DNA of 64,000 bases from Oikopleura dioica (GCA_907165135.1 OU015566.1:14182157-14246156); one strand, 5' to 3'. Positions 43,354 to 57,589 are shown, numbered from the stretch's first letter. The notes: generated by a model from the letters alone, not told the origin. Translations and numbers: made by a program.

Positions 43354-45246
43354 TCAGTTACTTCGATGAAAGAATTTTTTGCTTTCGCCCGTTTCATAAT
43401 TCAGCTCATAATAAACATCAACTTGAAACTGAGTGACTTGTTGTTGGTCGCCGAATTGTTGAGCTTGCTGGTGTAACTCAGAATATAGCGGTATTCGATG
43501 GACTGATGGGATGTTTTCTGGACGCTCAAAGTTGCCAGACATGAATCGGATGATCAGAAACTTGTCATCTTGGCTTATGTTTTGAGCGGAGCTGAAATAA
43601 GAGTATGAGTGGAAAAGAGTAATGAACAAATAGCTCACTTGAAAATATCTTGGAGCTCGGCCATTTGTTCTTGGTTTAATTGAAGAGTTTGGGCCGTTGC
43701 TTGCGGCGCACTTGGAGTAAACTCTTGCTGCTGTTGATCACCTTAATTTTATGGTAGAATTCGTTTCAAATTAGCTCGGGTTGTTGCTCACCATAGATAG
43801 TTTGACCGTATGGCTGTTGCTGAGTCGTTTCCATCGTAAGTGTCATTGTCTCTCCTGCAGCATAACCCGCTTGCTGCGCTTGAGCTTGCTGCATTTGATG
43901 TTGCTGATGCTGTTGGCTTTGAGGATGGGGAAGGTCTTCTTGGTAAATTTGCCCGTCGCCGTAAATACCTCCCTGTGGCATGAATCCCTGGGTAGCTGCA
44001 GGAACAAGCTGCTGCATCGTTTGAGGGCTGGTGAAAGGCTGCTGAGGTGGAGTGGATATCTGCCCTGGTGTTCGCCGCTGTGCATAAGGTGAGACAGACG
44101 ATGACTCGGAGTTGGTAGAATTGAGCCGGCCAGAATCCCGACGGCGCTTTTTCAATCGATTTTCTTCCGAAACCTGGAAGATTGGGCCGACACCAGGAGT
44201 TCCTCCCGGAGTAGAGTGAGTCGGAGAAAACGGGCCGCTGGAAATGGAGCTTTGGGAATCTCGACGTTCGAGAAACACGGCATTCTTCGCCTCTGAATCG
44301 GAATCGGTCGATGCTCCTTCGCCGTCCGCAGATGATTTTTCTTTCTTGGCCTTCTTCGTTTTTTTCTGCTTGATGGTAGGAGGCGCTTCGCCAATGTCGA
44401 GCATTTTCGTCCCTCCAGAACGCGAAGTTTTCTGATTCGTGCTTCTCATCGAGTTCTGTCGCTTTCCGCTGCTAATTGACACGAACTGATGCGCGCCATC
44501 TTCTTTGTCCATGTATTTGCTCGAACTAGAAGTGATGCGCGATCTAGAGCTTTGTTTCTGAATCTGTGATGCGTAGTCCTGGCTTCGTTGGAGCAATTCT
44601 TGTCGGAGAGCGGCGGATTTCGGTTTTCGCTTGAGCGTAAAATGCTTTTCGACTTTTCTTTCAGGCGCGTCGGAAATCAACTTGAGAAGTTCTTTTGAAA
44701 CAATTCTGCATTCTAGTGGGAGCATGCGCGAGTCAGGAGATTCATTCGCCGCTTCTACCAGGTCATTGATGATCGAGCTGATATAAAGCTGATAAGAACA
44801 AGGGCTAAAACGAATGTCTACCTGAGCCTACTGTCAACGGAACTGATGTACTTGTGAAACTGGAATTTGCGCGGGTAGAATTTTAGGATTTCTGCGATGA
44901 TGCGGACCCAATGATCTGCGTTTTTCAAAGCCATGTTAATGATTTTCTCGAAATGCGTATCCATCTCGTCCATTTTCGATCGATCTTTCAATATATGATG
45001 ATGCTTATTTTCTACTATCAAACCTCAGTACCTAAGTGAAGCATCGACAGAAGAATTTGTATTTGTATTCCTGCATTCAAAGTTTCAAAGGAAGCCACAA
45101 CTGATTCAATATTCTCAACTCTACGGAACCAATAAAATCGGAAAAGAAACACTGACGAACCGTAAAATTTTATTAATCTGCGGAGGAACCCAGTTCTCCT
45201 CACCAAGCTTATTCTCCAGCCACATTGTTCCGCCAGTATTATCCAT
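43354..45246 (-). CDS. NELFA: Negative elongation factor subunit A
   Basis: ATG at 45244-45246, just after a ttag acceptor. The N terminus matches the NELF-A helical domain: MWLENKLGEENWVPPQINKI, then an intron and VENIESVVASFETLNAGIQI. The block AMLPLECRIVSKELLKLI and KHFTLKRKPKSAALRQELLQ (about 44720-44590) is the most conserved part. A long disordered region rich in Ser, Pro and Gln follows. The C terminus (DDKFLIIRFMSGNFERPENI, YYELNYETGESKKF) is the conserved NELF-A tail; stop at 43354. NELF holds RNA polymerase II in promoter-proximal pausing. First gene of a likely operon with CDK7. Confidence 0.9.
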
Positions 45247-45560
45247 CAGTCTAATCAATCAATCTTTTCAGAAACAGTCATCTCTGGTACATACTGGCAG
45301 CTAGGCCCACACTCATACTTTGTGCTTGAGTCTCGATGTAATTTATTCTAGCGAAAGACAGTGATACAAGTAAGTCGTGAGAGTACTAACAGTAAAATAA
45401 GAAAAAGACTCGACAATCAACTGAATATCCGTTTTTCTCAATTTTTTTCTGACGTTTTAAAAATTTTATTTATTTTTGAGATTTGTTGATTTTTTTGTTA
45501 AAATTTTCAACAATTGAAAGGATGGTGGCGGTGTTGGCGATTATGTTCAACTAGCGTGGA

Positions 45561-46992
45561 TTAGCGACGATCTCGCTCGCGATCGTCGTATTCTGAGCGG
45601 CGTCTTTCCCGGCTTCTGCTTCGTGCCCGCTTTCGTTCTCGCTCCCTATCACTGAAACAAAGCTGAAATGCAGCAATTCTAGCGCTCATTACCGGCTTGA
45701 GCTTCTGTCCCTTCTATCTCTTTCGCGAGATCGATCTCTTCTCCTACTCTTTGACCCTCTATCGTGACTGTCGCGTCTTGGAGCGCCGAAGGATTTTTCC
45801 TCGATTCCGTGAAGACAATCATTCAGCGATGAGAGCATAACTTTCGTTCTTTCATGTTTTCCAACCTAAACCCGCGTTAAAAATCAACTCTTTCTTTCAC
45901 AGTACCTTTGAGTTCTTGACTTTCGCGATGGCATTGAGTAGAACTGAAATGGATTCACCATAGTCCGACTTTGTCGCCAATTCTACTGCCTCCTTGATCG
46001 CATTCCTATTGAAAGAACTAAGCTGATAGAGTAACTAGAAAGAGACATACGTTGTTATTTTCTGGTTTTCGTTAATGACATCTTCTTCTGACTTTTCATC
46101 CGGCTTTGAGAATCCGCCAGATACACCCCAAGCAGCGGGTGGGCCTGGTGGAACTCCGGGCATGGCGCCCATTGGCGGCATCATCATCTTTTATCGGGAT
46201 TTAAAACACTCACTATCGATATATTCGAATATTGCCCCAAGATCGGATTTTTCGAGTTTTAAATCCGTAACGGTGGCATTCCTGGAGGTCGGGCGCCGAC
46301 GGGAGGGAATCCGGGTGGGGGGACTCCAGGAGGGAAAGAAGATGGAAATCCAGGAGGGGGCATTCCTGGCATGGAAACTGGAGGCATTCCGGGAGGCGTC
46401 ATTGGTGGCATTCCCGGTGGAGGCATTGGTGGCATCACTAAAGAGAATATGTTGAAATCATCGAAGACTACCATGAAAGGATCAAAAGGATTACGACATT
46501 TACGTTTACCGTTTGCCATCGGGAATGGCATAGGCGGGGAACAACTCCGTTGGTCGGTTTCTTTCCGTTTTCTTTGACCTTTTCTTGATTTCTATCGCAG
46601 AGTTTGTCGTTGAAAGCTTCGTTGAATTCCTTTAGGGTGACGGCATTGGCAGGCGTTACAACTGGCCTGACTCCGTTGAGGTCGCCGCGGGGGAGCTTCT
46701 CCATCACCTGTTTCGCGCTCGCTTCGCTTTTAACGTCAACGCGAGCAAAGCCCTTGCTCTGACCGTTTATGCTGCTCTCGTGGATGTACACGTCCAAGAT
46801 GTCGTACACTCCCAGTCGCCTAATCGCCATTTCCAAGTCAAAATCACTCGTCCACCAAGTCAAGTTTCCAACATAAATTGACACGCTGGAAGTCTTTATC
46901 TGCGCGTCCTTAAACGTCGAACTCAATGGCTCGAAGGCTTCGTACTTGGGGATTTTATCCACATCTTTGTACAGATCGACTTCGTCAGCCAT
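45561..46992 (-). CDS. CPSF6: Cleavage factor Im large subunit, CPSF6/7 type
   Basis: ATG at 46990-46992, stop at 45561-45563. An RRM follows the acidic start, with VSIYVGNLTWWTSDFDLEMA and NGQSKGFARVDVKSEASAKQ, diagnostic for CPSF6/CPSF7. Next is a proline/glycine/methionine-rich region of PPGMPP repeats, then a conserved helical segment (AIKEAVELATKSDYGESISV) and an Arg/Ser/Asp-rich tail like an RS domain. This subunit binds CFIm25 and sets poly(A) site choice in the nucleus. Four to five exons with short introns. It is about 315 bp upstream of the NELFA start on the same strand. Confidence 0.9.
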
Positions 46993-47651
46993 TACTGTAA
47001 TAGAAGATTGATGAGAATTGAGTCTTATTTTGTTTGAATTGGATCATGTTTTGATTTGTGAATGAAATTGCAGAATGGCTAATGGTAGAAGTATCAGAGT
47101 TGTTAGAAAAAATACATAAATAAGTTTTTTCTTGGAGTTATTGCATCTTGGGGTAAACATGTTAAATTTGCAGTTAAAATAATAAGCTACTACATATATG
47201 AAAATAAGAAGATAATAGAGAGAGAGAAAAGAGGGCCAGGAAAAAAGGATCATTTAGGTATCAATAACTGAATATTTGAACGAGGCATGTAAGTCAAAAA
47301 GAAGGAGTCACAGCAGATAAAAGGGTTTTAAAAAAGAACAATTAGAACTAGAAAGCCATAAATAATCAGGCGTCACCAGAATATGATTGTTTGGGAGAGT
47401 AAAGAATAGATCAATATTGAAACTTTCAGGTGAAAGTGTACCATTCGGAGCTTGTAGGCAAAATATGTAAAGAAGTCTTTTGTCAAAAAGGGTAAGATAC
47501 TGAATTCGTAGAAGTGTATGAAAAAATAGTAAAGAATTTAGCAAAAACAGCGCGGAAAATATTTTAAAACACTTGAAAGAAATAATATGAGAAATTGCGT
47601 AAAGAGAACATTTTGAAATTAGAAATTAAAATACAGTAAGGGACAAGAATT
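46993..47651. other. AT-rich intergenic region
   Basis: About 660 bp between the arfaptin stop and the CPSF6 start. Very A-rich on the plus strand. The ORFs at 47253-47044 and 47544-47308 are low-complexity hydrophobic frames with no support. Probably arfaptin 3' UTR and CPSF6 promoter. Confidence 0.45.
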
Positions 47652-49864
47652 TTAAATGGACGCTTCTTTGAACTGCAGACTGAGGTCGTCTTTTTCAGCG
47701 GTTTCTTCTGTACTTATCAGTTGCGCCTCTTGCGCTAGAATTGGGTTTAGAACGCGATTAATGCCGGGTTCTTACCTGGGGGCTGTTCTTGGTTTTCTTT
47801 CTCATCGTGGCTTATCACTCCAACAATGTGCACTCCATTAGTCGGCTCGGGCTTCAATTTTTTTTTAAGTTTATAAAAAGGAGTGAAGCTTACAGTAGCA
47901 GGCTTTGAATTCTGAGTCGAGATCAAATCAGCAACGGGTGCAGAGTTCATTGTTCCGACGATATTTACTCCATGAATTGGGGGAGTCGCAACTCGCTGCT
48001 CCTGGGGTACGATCGGCTCTCCTAACATGTCAAACATCTGCGGTGGAGCATCATCGACTGGTGTTCGGCCACAAGGGGGCGTTCCAGATCCTAAATGGAG
48101 AGATAATGAGAAGTTTAAACGGTGATTTTTAGCAGGGATGAGGATCAAACAACACCATGAAAAGAGAATCAAGCGCACCATCGTTTTTTTTTCAAGCGAC
48201 TTACTGTCAAGTTGTCCAGCGAGACGGAGGCCAGTCTTTGGCCGCGGCATTTTAGGCCTGTTAGTATCTAATAAGACATGCAATAATGACATACAGTTAC
48301 ATCAAACAATGAAAAAGTGAAACGAAACAAATGAGTTGATGGACTGATATTTTACCATTTACGTAGTTTTCCGTTTCCAAGAAGCTTGGAATTTCCTCTT
48401 GCCGCTCTTGCTGGTATCGCTCAAGTACCTTCACTGTTTCTGCCACTTTTTCGTAGGAACCGTTGAAATACGCGACTAAAAAGGATCAATACAGGGTCTC
48501 GCAGAAACTCTACCTGTAGCCGAGTGGAGCAAGAGACACTGTTGTCTCATGACTTTGATTCTATTCTCATCCAATAACTCCAGCTTCACACCAACATCGC
48601 TCCTTTTCTGCTCATATGCCGCCCTCGCCTGGTCCATTTTAAACTGCGTCTCTCGAACTTTACCGCTCATCGCGTTCCTCTGCGTCATCTGGAGTTCTTC
48701 AAGCTGGTTTCTGTACGCGTCGTACTCGATCCGACACTTTTCATAATTGGTGATTGTGTCCAACGAGTCCTGAAGGAGTTCTAGAGCTGAAAAATGCTTG
48801 AAAGAACCTGGATTGTCTGAGTAACAAGAGTCTTCAACGAATCTGCGAAGGAAGAAAGGACTTTGATAAGGGTATCGCCCTGGTCTGTGATGTGATGATA
48901 AACAGACCCATTTACGCTCAATTCTCCCATCAGCTCCGGCTGCTGCCTAGTCAAATCGTTGAACACCTCCGACATTGCCTTGTGCGTTCCTTTAATCGCT
49001 GTCAACTGCGCTGCCAAGCTACTTGTCAGTTCCAGCAACCTGGTGTAACGAGCCTTGGTGTTTTTAATCTTTTGGATCTTCTCATCTAACTGGAAGTCGA
49101 CAGTGCGCGTGCCTTTGCCGGTACGCTCGTTGTACATTTGCTTCGTGCAGCGGTACGTTTTGAGACCCCAGTCTTTCAAGTCGATTGACTTTTGGATCGC
49201 TTTTTCGGCGTATTCTGTGCTCACTTTTCCAGCAACAGCGTTTGTTATCTGACCCACCAGGCCTTGTGTGAGCGGTGATCGGCCATAACCACCACCTAAA
49301 ATGCGAATGAGGGGTAGTGGTCACATGATTCTTACCTGAAACGGATTGGCTGCCGTACTGATTTGGAACAGCTGAATATCCTTGGCCATAACCTGGGCTT
49401 CCGTAACCAGGTCTAGGAGCTTGGTGATGTTGCTGCTGTTGCTGAGCGTACGGACTTTGGTGAGGGGAGTTGTAGGTCGATGTTGAACCGTTTCCGTATC
49501 CGTACGGAGAGTTGACAGAAGACTGCGTTGGAGGGTTGTAAGAGTGGGACGGTGTACTGGCATACGAAGCAGGACTGGCTCGATTAGGTGTTATTTGGCT
49601 GAAGAAACGATTATGGGAGGAAGGGAGGGAACGAGAAATCAACCTTGGAGGGATGATACCAGTGTTGTTTGGTGTATTGTACCCAGCTCCGTTGTGAACG
49701 ACTTGAGGAACGCTTTGATGATGGGGAGAGCTAAAGGGAGCCTGCTGCGTTTGTTGTCCATGGTAGGGGCTTGAGGTGTGCTGATTCTGAAAACCACTGT
49801 TCTGAGGGTAGCCAGCGCCGAAGTTTGGTGACGCTCCCGCCAATCTGGATCCGATTGACGACAT
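47652..49864 (-). CDS. ARFIP: Arfaptin (AH/BAR-domain protein)
   Basis: ATG at 49862-49864, stop at 47652-47654. The N-terminal 180 residues are low-complexity Gln/Ser/Pro/Tyr, with a QQQQQ run. The arfaptin homology domain follows: DWGLKTYRCTKQMYNERTGK, then RTVDFQLDEKIQKIK, LSSLA..., and NYEKCRIEYDAYRNQLEELQ with ENRIKVMRQQCLLLHSA. A C-terminal extension of about 150 residues carries repeated NGVHIVG/HGVNIVG-like words. Arfaptins form curved dimers that bind ARL1/ARF/RAC GTPases and Golgi membranes. The Gln-rich N terminus and repeat-bearing tail are not part of vertebrate arfaptins as I know them. Confidence 0.85.
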
Positions 49865-50247
49865 GATGTCTACAGTCTAAGAGGAAGGTGGAAGGTTAAT
49901 TGCTGCGTGAAATATTTATTAATAGATCGAAAACGGACACCTAAGAAGTGATTAAAGGTGGACAGGTGGACTTTTGAAGTATGTAATAATACAAAGTAGT
50001 GAACTATCAAGATGCGACTATTTTCTGCCATCAACACTTGTTTTTCTTGTTTCTTTGGTCGAAAATGACGATGAAATAAAACAACGCACATGTGACATGT
50101 ATGTTTCTTTTTGAACTTCTCTTTCTGTTGAATCTTTAATTCTGGAATATTCTTTTTTAAAGACAGGAACAATATATGGCCATTCTTGAAATTGAATTAT
50201 GCTGAAGAATGACGAAGCGGGGGAAAGTGAGGACGAAACTGGCGGAA
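49865..50247. other. Intergenic region
   Basis: Spacer between the SMAD gene stop and the arfaptin ATG, about 380 bp. No sustained frame; presumably 3' UTR and promoter. Confidence 0.4.
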
Positions 50248-52020
<1,773 letters not shown>

Positions 52021-52389
52021 CAACAAGAGAAAAAATCTTCAACAACGAAAAAGCAAAAAATCAGAAAAACACAAAGTTCCTTTTCCAATTTCAATTCTTT
52101 CTGAAGAAAAAAGTGTCACTTTTTTATTGTTCTTTTTTTGGGAAGATGGATCATTTAGTAGCAGTTGAGTAGAAAAAAATAGGAAAAAAGAGTAGAAGAA
52201 GCAAGGTACAATAATGATACAAGGCCGATTTTTATCAATGTTTGTTTTTAATTAAAATTTAGATTTTCTTTGTAACTTGAACATATAGAACGTAAATTAG
52301 AATATGTTACTCATAAGAAGGTAAGCCAGGACTAAAATAGATTATGAAGCAGTGTCAGTGGTAAACTTTTAAGGAGCTACAATCAATTA

Positions 52390-53282
52390 TCAGGATAAGG
52401 AGCTTCCAGGCGGCTCACTCGAAGGATTCTTCAGGATCGTCTTCAACGCCGCGTCGAGGATTCCTAGCGGTTTGTTGAGCCTCAATTCGACCCAGCAGGG
52501 ACAGGCTGTCACCGTCTTATCGGTCATTTTAGAGCAAGTTTCTTATCGTTGATTACCTGGCGGCGGTACTGAGCGCCCCAGCCCTTGACAAAGGAAATTC
52601 TGATTTTGCAAACATAAGTGTAGAAAAACGTCTCTTCGTAGCCCGAGTTGATTTTTGAACAAAGCGTTTCCTCGTATTTTGTGTTTGAAAAGATCTCAAT
52701 GCAGCCTTGGGGAGGGATCTTGACGACGGTGGCTGGATGCCAGCTGTGCTGAAGGTTGCAGATCGGGCTCTGAATAACGATTAAAAGGCTGGTCTTTTTT
52801 TGGTTCGGTTGTACCTGGACAAAAATGGACGATTCGGACATGTTGTACAAAAACACGCTGTCGTTATTATCGGTATACACGGTGCATCCTCTTCCAATAT
52901 ATCTCCTCGCAGAATCGGACTCTGCCTTTCTGTTAATATTCGTCAACAATCCAAGACTAAATCTGTTTCCATTGGCGCTTCCGTCACTCGGCTGTGTGAA
53001 TCCGTCGATAAAGACCGAGTGCATATCTTTTGGCGCGTGCCAAACTTCTCCGACCCGCTCGTTGAATTCGTAGTAACTGATGGAGCACCAGAATTCTTGA
53101 TCGTTCGCCTTCGATTTTAGGATTTTCAACAAATTTTCTTGCTGCGCCGTGTGATCAGCGCTAGAAATCACTCGAGTCTCTGGCTCGCTCGTCACGGCGG
53201 CCACAGACGCGTCCATGCTGCTGCTCTGCGGGCTACTCACGTCGTTGTAGTTGATCGCCGAGGGCGTGTTCGCCACGAACAT
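52390..53282 (-). CDS. Receptor-SMAD MH2 protein ending SSLS, MH1 not found
   Basis: ATG at 53280-53282. A Ser-rich leader of about 60 residues leads directly into MH2: WCSISYYEFNERVGEVWHAP, NRFSLGLLTNINRKAESDSA, RRYIGRGCTVY, SSIFVQ, an intron, then NLQHSWHPATVVKIPPQGC and FVKGWGAQYRRQ. A final intron leads to [18 protein letters not shown] and the C terminus ...PPGSSLS, stop at 52390-52392. SSxS is the site where activated type I receptors phosphorylate R-Smads; the RRQ L3 loop favours the Smad2/3 branch. I found no DNA-binding MH1 between this gene and the next upstream. A trans-spliced or missed 5' exon remains possible. Confidence 0.8.
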
Positions 53283-53548
53283 AAGGGTTTCTTACTTTTT
53301 TTATTCTCTTGTTAGATTTGACAAAAAGGAAGCAGAGCTGGCCGGGATTCAGCATTCTGCTGAGGCGTTAAGAACGCGATCTTCAAGGTCTGCCAGACTC
53401 GGAAAAACAAATATCAAATATGACCTCATCGGAGATGTCTTTGGTCTTCAGAATACGCTTACGACGTTGAAATCAAGGAGGAAAATACGGAGTTTAAACA
53501 AAAAAAGTATCTCCGCGCCTTTTTTATGGAACGGTATTTGTTAGGCTC

Positions 53549-54712
53549 TTAAGTTAACGAGAGACTGAAGAAACCCTTGACGAAAGAACTGTGTGGAGAG
53601 GTCGGAGAGAGGACTGGCCCGGGATTGCTAGACGCGGAGTTGAGCTGGTTTCGGAATGCATATTCGCTAGGAGCGTTGGACATTGTCTCGTCGATTTGGA
53701 GCTCGGAATCCGTCGGCTCTAGAAGAAAATGGATGAACGATGGTCGACGAGTGATGCTTACCGAGCATGAGGTTGAGCTGGAAAAGGTCCACGTCAGCAG
53801 ATTCGTTACGGTTGAGGATCATGTCGCTCAAATTCGTCGTGTTCTGATTTCGCGGGTTGAATGTAGAAGTTTGGAAAGCTTGAAGGTGATAAAGGTTTTT
53901 TGATAAGTGGGATAAATGATGAAGGATTCGATAATAAAGAATGATTGGTACCTCGACAAAAATGTGAAGGATTGATACAGACTTTGTTGCCCTGGCGGGT
54001 CGAGTAAGGGCACTCGCTGGACTTGAGGATTTCGTGGGGGCTTTGGGTTTGCGACGCCTCGGGTGAGTATAGTTTTGCGAAGACGTATTCGACCCCGGCA
54101 TGAAGAAATTTCGTAAGAATGCTGAAAAGCGAATGGGTTTCAAATATGGTCGATTTTCGGAGTACATCAAGGAGGTTTGTTTATCCTTGTGAGGAAAAGT
54201 TTTCAGCGAAAATCTCAGATCAACAAACTGATCTTTTAAAGGTCACGTGACCTCAATTGAGTCCAAACATGTCCCTTTGGAAATAGACATTTCATGGCAT
54301 TTCTTACCTCTCCGGCTGTCCTCCCGAAATGGATAGCCTGTCGATAACGCAGCATTGCTGCTGATTGCCGTTGCATAACATCGCCCAGAAGGAGTTCAAT
54401 CCGACCTGCTCATGAATTTTTATCAAAAATTCACGACTGAATTGATTGTCGATATTGCTGTAGCTCAGCGGGTTCAGTCTATTGTGAATCAGCTGCTCGA
54501 TTATGTCGAATTGATGCGCCTGTTGGAGCCCAGAGTAGCTCTGAAACTAAAAATGTAAAGAAAAATAGTTGAAAAACTGGGAAAACTGAAATCAACAAGG
54601 AGTCCTTACCTGTGGGCTCCAGCCCGACTGGACTGCCATCGGCGAATACAGTCTGACAGAGTTCGAAATTCTTAAACAAGGATTGAATAGGAGATGCTTT
54701 TAGAGGTGGCAT
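53549..54712 (-). CDS. Uncharacterised protein
   Basis: ATG at 54710-54712. Exons: a first short exon (SPIQSLFKNFELCQTVFADG), a middle exon at about 54545-54310 (QLIHNRLNPLSYSNIDNQFS, LNSFWAMLCNGNQQQCCVID), exons around 54170-53990 that are basic and Ser/Pro rich, and a last exon at about 53720-53549 that is Ser/Asn/Pro rich and ends SFVKGFFSLSLT. The middle exon looks like a folded domain, the rest disordered. I do not recognise it. It lies 267 bp upstream of the SSLS-tailed SMAD gene on the same strand. Confidence 0.5.
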
Positions 54713-54862
54713 TCAGTAGCTCCAGGTCTACATGTACAGATAATATCATAAAAAGAAAGAAAGGGTGAACAAAATAGAAAGAAATAATCCTAGTCTTTAC
54801 TGTCGTTACTGTTTCCTGGCTGTAATTACTGTCAGATTATTTGAGGCTGGCTTTTCCAAAAA

Positions 54863-55002
54863 TACCGGTGAAAGCAGGCCTTTACCCTGGATAAAAAGAT
54901 TGTCGCCACCCCCTGGCGACAATCTTTTGCCACTAGCCAATCACAAGTTTCGAGACTTGTAGTGGCGGCGTAACCCCGGATTTGAGTCTGCTTTCATCGG
55001 TA
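54863..55002. mobile_element. MITE-like element, 140 bp, TA ends
   Basis: Inverted ends taccggtgaaagcag and ctgctttcatcggta match with one mismatch. TA on both sides may be the target duplication. Inside is a perfect 15-bp stem (agattgtcgcca with its complement) around a ccccc loop. It lies between the NUP50-like gene and the uncharacterised gene. Confidence 0.65.
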
Positions 55003-55204
55003 GTAAAAATAGAGAAACAAACAAAATTAGCAGCTGTAGAATGAAATCTAAGACTCTTGAACTCTTGTCTGCTAGACAATTTTAAGAGGAATTTACGGGT
55101 CATAAAATTGACAGGAATCAGTTGGCAGAGAAATATTGAGATAATATCAGATGAACAAAAATGTGACTAGTAAAAAGTGACTCAAAAAAGTGAAGGAAAA
55201 AAGT

Positions 55205-57589
55205 CTATTTCAAATTTGACGATTCTGCAGTTTTCATCTGAAAAAGGGAAGTTAATTTTCGTCAGTTATCGAGTAGGTACCTTAATAATCCTAGAATCAA
55301 TGGCTTTGAAGAGTTCTTTTGAATCATGCAGCGCCGTTTGAACAAGAAAAATGCCGACTCCGCCTTCTGGATTCGTCGTATCTTGGGCGGATATCCTTAT
55401 GCTCTGAAAACACTACTGCCTAACCGCGGTTGGATTAAAGATTTACCTTTGGTCCAACTTGTTCAACGCTCATATTCGCCCAAATTTTACTATTCATGGC
55501 GACTTTTTGTGTTCCAGATGTTCGGAAAACCAGTCGCGATTTGAAATCTTAATTTTCTGGGTAAAAATTTATTAGAAAATCATAAACTGTTGGCATCAAT
55601 AAACATGCTCAGGGTTCCAACTTTCCGAAGATTAAATAAATTAAGGGTGTCACAATCTTAATTATAGAAGGAGGCTTTCAAAACTTACCAGATCCTTCTC
55701 CACAATCATTGACCCTGAGCGTCCCTCTTCCTCTTTGAGAATAAGTCGATTCTTTCTTATCAAACTGAAAAATTAACCTCCAAATCAGCTGATAAAATTT
55801 CGCTAGTACCTGGAAAAGTTTGCACGGAACTTGTAAAACATTTTTCTCTTCCTCTTCGCCCGTCACAATTTTCTCGTTCGCCACTGGTTCCTTCTGATTC
55901 GCGACCTTTTCTGGCGAATTGGAAACAATGGAAGATTCATCTTTATTTTCCTCTTTCTTGATTTCTGTCGTTTCTTCTTTAGGTTTAAAACTTTTGAATC
56001 CGAAACCGCCGCCGCCGCCTGATGCCGCCAGACGTTGAAAGGGATTCAGCCCCTTTGATTCTTACAAATATCAATATTTAAAATATCTTCTTTACCGATC
56101 AGATTTGGTAGCTTAGGCGGCCAAAAATCTGGGTCTGAAGCCCTCTCAGACCGAGAGAGCGAGGGCTGGCTCTCATTGGTTAAATCGAAGGCCACGTCAT
56201 CCTCACCGCCTAATTTTCCAGATCTGATCGGTATATTCCTGTACCGGTGGAACTTTTAGTGATGCTCAGAGAACCAAAACCGCCGGATTTCGCTGTTTCA
56301 CTGGCGACTTTTTGGAAAGGATTGAGTTTTCGCGCCGTTGGCTCTACTTTTTCTTTTGGCTCGTCAACAGTTTCCTATTGAAAAAAAGGTCATTCGGGGT
56401 CATTGGAGTTGAACCTGAGGTTATCTGGGGTCATTTTCGGCTTACTGGGAACAGAGGAGCAGGATTATGGAATGATTAAGTTCATTTGGGGTCATTTGAG
56501 GTCATTTGAGTTCACCTTTTCTTTCAATAATGATTTCTCTGAACTTTCAGAATTTCCATTTTCCTCTTTTTCGACTTCTTCCGTCTTTTCACTTTCCTCT
56601 TTCTTCGGAGCTTCTTCCTTTACTTCTTCTTTCTCCTCTTTTTCGAATTTACCGAAAGTAGCGGCAGTTTCCCCTGGCTTCGCACTTCCATTAGCAGCAG
56701 CAGTATTCGCATCGACAGTGAATTTTTCGGCGTCTTTTGGTTGAAACTGGCTTTTTGGATCGAGAAGGACTAGCGGCGTTTTTGCTTTTTCCTCTTCTTG
56801 CTGCGCTTTTAGCTTTTGCAGCGCCTCGCTCTTAGAAGAAATGATTAAATGGAGAGCTTGAAGGAAGCTCCTACCTGTGACAAATCGACGCTGGGCAAAA
56901 AGGATCGTCTGAAAAGCCCAGACGACGGTCGAGACGGAGGAAGCGGCGCAGCTGGCCGAAGAAGCTGTGGCCCGTCGCCATCTAATTCGCTCTTTTTTGA
57001 AGGAAGCTCTGAACGAAAAAATCAAAAATTATATAAGCGAAAATCGATATTCGATCTCCTTTGATTCTGACGTAAAAATTCTTACGGTACTAGAAAACAA
57101 AAACTACTAGACACAAAAATTTTCTTTTGAAAAATAGATGAAACTAAAACGCCTTTAAGGTATAGTATTATATTAATAAGATAAGATAATAGTATTAATT
57201 AATAAGAACTAAAATTGTCGTAAAATTGTCGAAAAAATTGCCTAAGAGACAAACTGTCTAGCAGACATTCACTTATTTTCCGTACTAAACAGTGCGCTGT
57301 TCTTTCTCGATGAAAATAGGAAGTGTACTATGAAATTTTGTCTGCCAGACAATGTATGCTAGCCAACTTTATTACAATAAAATAGACAAAAGGTGAAAAT
57401 TGAAGCCCGTAATCTTCAAAATAAAACTCTTGAACACGGCACTCTCGAAATGGATTTTAGAATCGTAATTTAATTTAACAATTAGTCAATAAAATTCACC
57501 AAATTCAAATTATCTATTTCGCAAATGAAATTACCTTGAGAATCTGGCTCAGAAGCTTCGGGTCTTTGTCTCTTCAAATTGCTGCTCAT
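55205..57589 (-). CDS. NUP50-like nucleoporin
   Basis: ATG at 57587-57589, stop at 55205-55207. The start (MSSNLKRQRPEASEPDSQ...) is basic, followed by Lys/Glu-rich disordered segments with GFGFKSF-type FG words and DPKSQFQPKDAEKF. The C-terminal part resembles a Ran-binding domain of the NUP50 type: LQVPCKLFQ, an aromatic-lysine segment, GRGTLRVNDCGEG (like GIGTLHLK), then short exons with SIRISAQDTTN and ELFKAIDSRIIK. NUP50 sits on the nuclear basket and speeds importin-alpha/beta cargo release. The match is by pattern and order rather than high identity. One intron contains a MITE at 56093-56233. Confidence 0.55.
56093..56233. mobile_element. MITE-like element, 141 bp, in a NUP50-like intron
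   Basis: Ends taccgatcagatttggtagc and the complementary side (ccagatctgatcggta) give about 28-bp imperfect inverted repeats with TA at both tips. A nested hairpin (gccctctcagaccgagagag region) is in the middle. It shares TACCG...CGGTA tips and length with the element at 54863-55002. Confidence 0.65.

Noticed and set aside
47044-47544. Hydrophobic minus-strand ORFs that look like membrane proteins
   Set aside because: They arise from very A-rich plus-strand DNA; Phe/Leu/Ile composition is what such sequence yields in reverse.
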